Origin: Guillardia theta CCMP2712
Taxonomy: Eukaryota; Cryptophyceae; Pyrenomonadales; Geminigeraceae
NCBI RefSeq assembly: GCF_000315625.1
Contig: NW_005434639.1
Span: forward strand, 1-54,839
Length of the DNA stretch: 54,839 nucleotides
Reading direction: 5' to 3'
This document shows, in pieces, positions 43,754 through 54,839 of this stretch. The notes beneath the pieces are model-generated. The model made no database searches, was not told the origin of the DNA, and worked only from the letters and a program-made list of their open reading frames with translations. Positions within the stretch are counted from its first letter, which is position 1, and the number at the start of each line of letters is the position of its first letter. The position numbers and the translations under genes were made by a program.

Positions 43754-45162
43754 ATGATGTGAGGTGAACCTATGCAGTGTATCAATTGCTGACTTCATTC
43801 TCCACAGACCGGCACTGAATTTAACTGACAAGAATCATTATGCACTCTCTCCGGATTCCAAAAGCCGACCTGCAAGGCAGTGCTTGTCTGATCACGGCAA
43901 TCTCTTCACTCCCAGGACTGAAATGCACAAACCGACTGTCCCCAGGATAATCGAGCAGAATGAATTCACTGTGATGAATCTTTGAAAGTCCTCCCTGTTC
44001 GTTTGATCTTCGTCGCAGGTTCACAAACTGCTCGGCAGGGGCACACAGGGCAAGGTATGGGAAGCGACACTGCACAAGATGAACAAGAAGGTTGTGGTGA
44101 AAGCTGTTCACAACCACCCCAAGTTCAGACCAGTTACCAAGTCTTCAAACAAGAGTTCCGTCCCTCGACAAGCCGATGCAGCACCGTATAATTCCTGCTG
44201 CGCATTTTTCCTTCAGGCCTTCAGAAATGAACTCTGCACCCTCGAGTCCCTCGGCAGTCATCCCAACATCGTCAAGCTCCTCGGTCGTTCAAGTGATTGC
44301 ACGTCCATTGTGCTTGAAATGGCAGAAAACGATCTGCATACAATCATATCCACCCGAGGAAGTCAGCTCGACCTGTCATCAATCAAGCGTTGGTCGCAGA
44401 ACATCTTGGAAGGGGTGGCCTACCTGCACAACATGGGGGTGATTCTCTCTTCAACTCTTCGCTCTCTGACATGAATCTCAGGTCACCCACACCGACTTGA
44501 AGCCAGAAAATGTCCTGATATCACCTGACAAGGTTGCTAAGATATGTGACTTTGGGATCGCTCAACGCGGAATACCTGGAGGCTCATGGTTCGTTGCCTC
44601 TGAGATCACCACGCTGTGGTATCGGGCGCCGGAGCTGTTGATGGGGGCTCGCACCTTCGATCAGATGGTCGACTTGTGGGCTGTCGGGTGTATCCTGGTG
44701 GAGATGCTGTATGGCAAGCCCTTGTTCAAAGGTCAACTCAATACCGTGTGCAAATGCCCTGAGGCGACACATCGCAACTTCAACTCCGATCAGCTCGCAA
44801 AGATTTTTGCAATCGCTGGCTCGCCGAAAACGTTTGAGGGACTTGAGTGCGTCAACCACTTTCAAAGCTGGCCAAAATATGCGCGGAGGATCGACGAGAT
44901 TGTGAGTGCAGTCTGTGAGCTTTCGATGTTGACTTTTGCCGTCACTCAGGTTTACTCGTTGCACAAGAACAAGAGGGTCGTGCGCGACATCAAGAATCAA
45001 GGGTCAAAGCAGGAGCCTTCAGGCAGTGACTGGGTCGAAGTCATTAGCGGGTTGCTTCGCCTCAATCCGCGCGAGCGCTACAGTGCTCGTCATGCTCTTA
45101 CCAAGCGCTTGTTCGGACAGCAGGCGGCCAAGTTCTTCATGAAGCTGCAAGGCATCGCGTAA
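43754..45162 (+). CDS. CMGC-group serine/threonine kinase (CDK/CLK-like)
   Basis: Exons follow short introns. The first short exon is a guess (ATG 43754), then RPALNLTDKNHYALSPDSKS and, after an intron, the Gly loop LLGRGTQGKVWEA with VVKA as the Lys strand. The alphaC Glu lies in FRNELCTLESL. The hinge region is IVLEMAENDLHTI. After an intron in 44441-44481 come the catalytic loop THTDLKPENVLIS, DFG as CDFGIAQ, and an activation segment ending TTLWYRAPELLMG; DLWAVGCILVEML and LNPRERYSARHAL close the C-lobe. HTD in place of HRD is typical of CLK/LAMMER kinases, while the WYRAPELL segment is CDK/MAPK-like. All catalytic residues are present. The segment after Ala-Val-His-Asn-His-Pro may hold an unspliced intron. 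Confidence 0.82.
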
Positions 45163-45436
45163 AGTTTCTTGCCACGTCTTGACAGTCGAAGTCTCATGTA
45201 ATAGTATTGTTTGTGCATAACTCTTCATGCGAACGTCAGCCTTACTCGGATGTTCTTCTCCTTCCATTCGCCACCTGATGTTCCTCCGGAAACCAGCGAG
45301 TTTGATTGTTTGTGTACACATATTTCATTTATTGACGAAACAAAAATTATTGAGTTTGTGCTAGAGTTTCAGTTTGCTTTCTACGCCATACGAGCCTCCC
45401 GGCTAGAATTTTCCCCTTCAGTTGGCAGTCGCTATG

Positions 45437-45889
45437 TCATACACACATGCTCATGCTGTGACACTCCTTGGGAAACTTTTCCCTCGGAGTACTTTCAAAA
45501 TCATTGCCTGTGTCAAAATCCTCCCCATGCATTATATCCAGAAAATCCATTGTTGAGTTGTTGAAGATCATGAACGATATCACATCATCTGAAAAAGAAA
45601 CGGATCTGCTAATTGATTTCTTCTGTTTCAAATTCGAGAGAGAAGCAATTCTTACTATCTTCTTCTGCAAAGTCTTCTGCTTCTTCTTCTCCATGATGAA
45701 GGAGTGATTCATCAACCGATTCGAGACCAAATTCATCTGAGAGTGGAAGCTTACTGAATGTTCATCGTTCCAGTCCAGCCGACCATTTCTGTTCACTACT
45801 CGCATCTTTTTCAGCGTGTCTAGATCAGAATCCATTCGCTGGTCCAGAGAATCAGCCTTGACCATCCGATTGCCCATTTCGAATTTCAA
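45437..45889 (-). CDS. Hypothetical protein, possibly a last exon
   Basis: A frame of about 150 codons, open at its 5' side to a possible TTTGTAG acceptor near 45900. It is Ser/Asn/Lys-rich with a basic KKKQKTLQKKIVRIASLSNLKQKK segment described here only by its ends, and an acidic tail. No known domain. Could be the 3' exon of a gene on the minus strand whose other exons I cannot place. Confidence 0.35.
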   Translation of the reverse strand: MKFEMGNRMVKADSLDQRMDSDLDTLKKMRVVNRNGRLDWNDEHSVSFHSQMNLVSNRLMNHSFIMEKKKQKTLQKKIVRIASLSNLKQKKSISRSVSFSDDVISFMIFNNSTMDFLDIMHGEDFDTGNDFESTPREKFPKECHSMSMCV

Positions 45890-45899
45890 GTCAGCTACA

Positions 45900-47161
45900 A
45901 AGATGTTGATACTTTATTGGTTGCAGTGCTGCCTGTCAACGTCGCCTAAAAAGCAAAAAGATTATTCGACATCAAAACGATCTCATTTTGAGGATTCCTC
46001 GGTATCGTTTCCTTTCTCTTCATTGTTCAACTCTATGCAAGATACCTCTCAGTCTCACTCCAGGCATAGTAATCTATGTTAAGCAACTCCTCCGCGTATT
46101 CATTTGCACAGATATAATCTTTTTCTTTCAGATTTTCTACACTTCTCTCAAGACAATAATGGAAGAAAACACCTCTGCGTCACAATTCCATATTCCCTTG
46201 TCCTGTTCTCCGAGTTGACTTAAATCGTTCTCCATTGCCTTTCTCACGCCCGTTAATCCCCTCAATGTTGTTCTGTCCACTTCCTTTTCTTCCTTGATGA
46301 TTTGCCCTCTATCCCCTCTCTCCTCTCCTCTCCTCTCCTCTCCTCTCCTCTTCTTCTTATCATATCTCATCGCATCGCATCCTCAACTCTCCTGTCTTTC
46401 TATCCCTCGTCTCACTTCCACACTCTCCGATGGCCTTGCCCCACCACCACTTACGGACCCGAACCTACCCCTGTTTCCAGAGTACCCTTCATTTGACCCA
46501 CTACTACCCCCACATTGAGAAGGTGGCCTACCCTATATCTAAACGAGGGACATGCTTTTAAAACCGAGATTCCTCTTCTACCCCTGATTTTAATTGATAT
46601 TTTGGGGGTAGGGGTGATTTCGAGATGTCAAGTGGGGAACTTTTAGCATGGAGATTCCAACTGGTCAGATTTGGTGGAGTCCTTTGTAGGCCCTGAGGGG
46701 TGGGGGTACCCACCACTGGTACTTGACACCCCCATAAGGTTCGATTGTAGGTGGGGTACATTCGTCCCACAAGGGTGTAGAACCCTGGAGGTTCCCTGTA
46801 AGGGCCAACAATGGAGGATCATTTGAAGCGTTGAGATATCTCAACGCTTTCTGAGTTTGTTCCTGATAACCCCACCTATGATTTCCCGTAGTTTTTGAGT
46901 TGAACGTACCGGTAGTCCTGCTGTCCCTGTAGAGCTGCGGACCGGCACAGACCTTGAACGTGCCATCAACCTTATTGACCCGTTACGGCAGTTGAAAGCA
47001 GTTGAATAAGCTCTTGAAACCGTTACACCGTGCCGACCGGATCAGGCTGATATGGCTCGGAACCGATGACCGGGGCAGGCTGATCAAGGCCGTCACGGGC
47101 GGCCGGGCCCCGGGCCCGGAAGAGACTGGCGGCATCAGGTATTAAAAAAGGAGGTCAACTT
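45900..47161. other. Intergenic region with C/T repeats, G-rich tract and CCGG island
   Basis: (CTCTC)n near 46315-46350, a gggggtaggggtg tract at 46603-46617, G-rich sequence to 46780, and a CCGG-dense island at 46905-47115 ending in gccgggccccgggcccgg. The island lies directly before the start of the TPR-IQ gene and could be its promoter. Confidence 0.55.
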
Positions 47162-50082
47162 GTGGCAGTGACCGTCGGACGGGACATGACAGTGGTCGAT
47201 GCGATGGAGGGAGGATGGGGCGAGGGGAGGCTGAGGAGGCGATGCATGCTGCTGGGGATGAAGGCAGAGCGGTCAGTTGACAGAAGACTCTACTTCATCC
47301 AGGGCGAGCTCCTCCACCGATCCTTCGTGCTACGGGAGCCCTTGTGGGTGGGGATGACTTTGAGAGTCTGCCTACACAACAGGGACGAGCCAAGGGGGAC
47401 AGGTAGTAGCGAGGAGGTAGGAGAAGTGACGTCTCAGCTTGCGGATGACGTTGAGTGGGATGAGTGGGACTTGCAGTGGGAGGTGGGCGATGGGAGCGCT
47501 CGCTGCATCAAGGAGATATGGAAGCTGCCGTCCTCAGTTCATCTTGCGCGAGAGGGTAGCCTGAGTCAGGCCGCATTGATGGCGGAGCGAGAAGTCATGA
47601 CCCATGTCGCTGCTCTTCATCACTCGCCAACGCTCCTTCCCCTCGTGCGGCAGAGAATCTCCTTCCTCCTGAACGCTGCTGCTCTCGAGGTGTCCGAAGA
47701 GAGCCTGGATGAAAGTGTCCCTCTGCTGCTGCGCGCGGAGGAGCTGACGAGACACTCGAGCGGGAAGGACAGTTGCTGTCTCTGTGAGCAAAGGACTTCC
47801 AGGAGAAGGAAGACCACCACCTGCAGGAGGACGCGATTGAGGATCTGGACGCTTGTGAACCTGGCGGACATTTTTAGGAGGAAGGGACTGCTGGCATCGT
47901 CCAAGAAGCACCTGCAGCAGGCAGTGGAGATGACGATCGAGTACTTGAGCATGGGTGCATGAGGATGCTCTGAAAGGTTTACCTCAGGTCAGGAGAAGGA
48001 AAGATCTGCTCCTGCCTCCCCTCCGACCGTGCCTCTGTCTTGATCAACCAGGTGCTCTCTGTTGGGCCCTCGTTCACGGTCTGAAACGAGCTTACAGGCC
48101 TCGTTGCTGATCACGATGAGAAACTACGAGGACGCTCTCCGCTGCTGCGAGAAGGCGCTCTACGACCTCAAGGTGCTCCTCCATCTCCAACTGACAACCA
48201 GCTGCAACTGACTGCGCGCCAGGCCGAGTGGCTCTGGGCCAAGGGCTCGCTGCTGATTCTTGGACAAGAAGACCTGCAAGTTCCTGAGAGCGTGAAGCCA
48301 ACGCTCGACCTGACGATCCTGACGGACCTGACCGTCTGCATGTACAACGCGGGAATATGCCACGAGCAGCTCTTCCTCCCAGACGAAGCACTGCAGAACT
48401 TCTCCTACTGTCTTGCTCTGCTGCGGATGCTGCCGAGGTGGCATCCCTTCAAGGACTACCTGGAGAAAGTGAGCTCGATAAGCTGCTCGTCAGGCCAGGA
48501 CTCAAGTTGGTCACCTGCAGGTTCTTCCGGGAAAGGAGGCGATCGCAACGCAGATGCGAAGGCTGCAGGAGCAGGTGAAAGAGTGGGAGATGAGCTTGAC
48601 CTGATGAGTTTCAGCGACTTTCTCGTACGCCTGAGAAGCAGGCAAAGAAATCCTCAAGGCTCGTGCATTTCCAGTGAGTCGGCGGGAGAGGGCGGAGAAG
48701 AGCGAGGAAGGGGAGGTGGGGGTGGGGGGGAGTCAGGACTCAGGCAAAGAGAGGAGCAGAAGTGAAGTCAGGAGCGACCTTTTGCGCTTATTCCCAAGCA
48801 GGGAGGAGCAAGCAGCAGCCGACTTCATCGACGTCGTGAAGGACGCGAGCTCGTATGAAGGCGGGCCGCACCGGATGGAGCTGGTGGATAGAATCCGAAG
48901 CTCGGGAGCCACGAGCTCCTCTCTGGACTGCTTCCCTCCGGGTTGGCTCGAGCTTGAAAACTCCTCGCACCCCAGCGGCCCACCAGCAGAGTCTGTCGGT
49001 AACAGGAGGAGACGCCAAGCCTGAGGATGACGCTACTCCTGCTGCAGATGAGGACTTGCTCTCTTGGCACTGCGACTTGTCCTCGCCCATGCCCTTCGAT
49101 CGCTCATCCGTTCCCATCAAGACGACTAGGACGCGACCAGGACAGCCCCGTCGTCGGCCGCAGGAGGAAGGAGAAGGAAGGGGAAGATTGCAGGTAGAGA
49201 CGGCGCGATGGATCGAAGACTTGAACCGCAGGGAGGAACGGGGGGGAGGAAAGGAGGAGGGGAGAGGAGTACAGCAGGCGGCGGGTAGAGCACAGAAGGA
49301 AAGGAGGGGAGTGCTGGGGAAGGAAGATGAAGGCAAGAAAGCGTCAGGTGAGATTGAGGAGGGGGGAGGACCTGAGCGAGTCGATGAGGTTGTTTACAGG
49401 AGAGCAAGAGCATACAACAGGCAAGGGGATGGTGGAGCAGCGGGTGAACGGACAAGTGGAGGAAGAGGAAGAGGAGGAGGAGGAGGAGGAGGAGGAGCAG
49501 CAGCAGCAGCAGACAGGGGAAGAAATTGATGTCGACTATGTCGAGCAGGGGGACGCTGGAGATGAGGACAAGTACTTGCGCAGCAGTGAACATCGGCATA
49601 TGTCGCCGAGGGTAACGAGGGGAGGGATAGCAGATAGAAGGATCGAAGAACAGCTGGCGAGTAGCTCGCTGCTCCATGGAGCCGCCGCCATAATTCAGTG
49701 CTCTTACCGCACGCATCGCGCGCGAGTTGAGACGCGGTGGATCTTCTGGATGAAGTTTGCATGCAAGATCCAGGTTGACTCTTTTTGCACATCTCCTGTC
49801 AACTCTCTAACCTTTTGCTTCTTCTGCATCCCCTCCTTCTTACCTGCTCTCCTCGACCTCGACCTTCTCCTCCTCCCTCAGGCTGCGTACAGGTGCCACG
49901 TAGCTCGACTAGAGCTTCACAGGATGAGTCTCAGCCGCCGAGCGACACCAGCTGAGACCTCGCGGCCAGTCTCAGGGACCGTCCGGCTGCTCCGGGAGTT
50001 GACCAGGAGGAAGCGACAGCTCGAGCATCTGAGGGCCCTGCAGGAGCCTGAGGGGGAGCCTGATATTCTGATATGCCAGTGA
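47162..50082 (+). CDS. TPR- and IQ-motif protein
   Basis: Starts at ATG 47213 or upstream in frame from 47162 (an earlier start is a GTG). The first exon ends near 47952 after LRIWTLVNLADIFRRKGLLASSKKHLQQAVEM, a TPR-like pair. Next exons give ASLLITMRNYEDALRCCEKALYDLK (about 48099-48171) and AEWLWAKGSLLILGQEDL to LPDEALQNFSYCLALLRM (48223 on), also TPR-like. A long disordered Glu/Arg/Gly-rich part follows, with a Glu-Gln run at 49460-49512. Near the end, two IQ motifs are split by an intron: AAAIIQCSYRTHRARVE and ACKIQ spliced to AAYRCHVARLELHRM. IQ motifs bind calmodulin. The stop is at 50080-50082. Such TPR-IQ proteins are often ciliary or cytoskeletal, but the role is open. Confidence 0.6.
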
Positions 50083-50636
50083 CTGACGTCCGATCAGCAT
50101 CATTTGAATAAATTTAGAGTCCGTGCCATTGGCCGACTCGAATGATCAAGTTTTCAGTCACACTACTTCAGGGTCAATGGCGGGCCCCGGCGAGTCAGTG
50201 TTTCAACCGGGCCTTGCCAGCCGCCGGTCGACTGGCACCGTGGCCGGGACGGTGGCAGATCCGGCCCGGGCCGATTTTTCAAGTATTTTTACCGGCGTAA
50301 ACGGTTTTCAACGGCGATCTTCCTTCCCAAAAAGGAAAGCGAGGGGGGCATGCAAAAAGCGGGAGGGCAGGGAGGAAGGGAGGGAGAAAGAGAGGGAGGA
50401 AGGACGAGGGGACGCGAGCGAGGAGGCGACATGGTTAATGGAATGAGAGAAGCAGACAGGAAAGTCGATGTGAACTACCCGGAGAGAGACGAAATCAACC
50501 GAAGTAGATGATAGCAATCAAAGCAGAATGAGTTTGGTTTCACTTCTCAAACATCTATCGTACTTCTTGTTTGTATCTCATTCATCACTGTCTTGTATCC
50601 TTGTTCTGAAACTCTCACTCTCTCAGGCAACGCAGG
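50083..50636. other. Intergenic region with CCGG island
   Basis: 50176-50310 is dense in CCGG and GGCCC (ggccccggcg, ccgccggtcgactgg, ggcccgggcc). A/G-rich sequence follows, then the MCMBP start. A promoter role is possible from position. Confidence 0.5.
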
Positions 50637-54350
<3,714 letters not shown>

Positions 54351-54424
54351 GAAGTATGTAAAGTATGTAGCCGATGACAGGTCATGTCACGTTCCACCTT
54401 GTCCTTGTCCTTGTCCTTGTCCTT

Positions 54425-54466
<42 letters not shown>

Positions 54467-54839
54467 CTCCTGGCGACTTTCTCCAACCCTCTTACTCGCT
54501 CTCCTTCCGTTCTTCTCTCCTTTGCCTTCACTTCTTGGCCTTGCCCGATCGAGCCAGAGCTACCTGTAATGATGTCAGTCATGTGAGAATGCTTGCGGGA
54601 AGAGGAGGACGAGGAGGAGGACGAGGAGGAGGACGAGGACGAGAACAAGGAGAGAAAGGCACAGAACGAGCTGAAAGCGAACAGACAAAATGAAGAATGG
54701 AGGGAAGGCAAGAGAGAGGAGCGGGGGAGTGGGGGGGGGGGTGGGGGGGTTAGGGGTTAGTAGGGGTAGGGGTAGGGAGGAAGGGTCGGGTCGGGGTAGG
54801 GGGAAGGGGAGGTAAGGTAACGGTACCGGTAACGGTACC
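54351..54839. other. Low-complexity 3' flank of MCMBP
   Basis: (TTGTCC)n and (TCGTCC)n at 54399-54467, an A/G-rich GAGGAC stretch at 54600-54650, then G-rich sequence with ggggtaggggtaggg (54760-54776). The last 24 bases are two copies of ggtaacggtacc. No gene seen. Confidence 0.7.

Noticed and set aside
48788-49792. Minus-strand ORFs opposite the TPR-IQ gene
   Set aside because: Ser/Pro/Leu-rich antisense of a Glu/Arg/Gly-rich coding region; the plus strand has IQ motifs and splice joins.

Overview
The window looks like the left subtelomere of a nuclear chromosome from a unicellular alga or protist. The evidence is plant-type telomere repeats (CCCTAAA on the + strand, so the chromosome end lies to the left) and many genes split by very short GT-AG introns, commonly 39-63 nt. 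The protein set is eukaryotic: a SET-domain histone methyltransferase, MCMBP, a ZCCHC8-like protein, a CDC7 remnant and a GT11 glycosyltransferase. A cryptophyte such as Guillardia would fit, but that is inference from general features, not a match I could test.

Region 1 (1-4.4 kb) is AT-rich and virus-like: a collagen-like ORF, a repeat-rich fibre or adhesin protein with a LamG-like domain, a GIY-YIG/T5orf172-like protein and a DUF5872-like protein. These suggest an endogenous piece of a large DNA virus or Polinton-like virus. The collagen-like gene runs directly into telomere repeat, and its stop codon lies inside that repeat. A 20-bp satellite follows to the left.

Region 2 (4.4-14.6 kb) is a very long non-LTR retrotransposon on the minus strand. 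In order it encodes an ORF1 protein, an Ulp1-like (C48) cysteine protease, an apurinic-type endonuclease, a reverse transcriptase, a degenerate RNase H-like domain and a CCHC zinc motif. ORF1 and the protease ORF are joined by a TAATG stop-start. The 5' end abuts an array of 20-bp repeats interleaved with telomere repeats (14.63-14.95 kb).

Region 3 (15.1-18.65 kb) holds a 5'-truncated CDC7-type kinase remnant and a second, diverged ORF1 copy. The ORF1 copy is broken at its 3' end. Its 5' side again carries a different 20-bp repeat (x2) and then degenerate telomere repeat. The region reads as successive layers of old chromosome ends.

Region 4 (19.6-54.4 kb) is ordinary gene-dense chromosome. 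It holds a Cys-rich zinc protein, a ZCCHC8/NEXT-like RNA-surveillance protein head-to-head with a GT11 fucosyltransferase-like gene, a large SET2/ASH1-type methyltransferase with an unusual domain fusion, a protein with repeated LKDR motifs, an ankyrin protein, a small membrane protein, a CMGC kinase, a TPR-IQ protein and a full MCMBP gene. Intergenic stretches carry recurring CCGG-dense islands, GGGGTAGGGGT-type tracts and many short tandem repeats.

Exon boundaries were placed by eye from GT-AG signals and family motifs. All functions are inferred from sequence alone.
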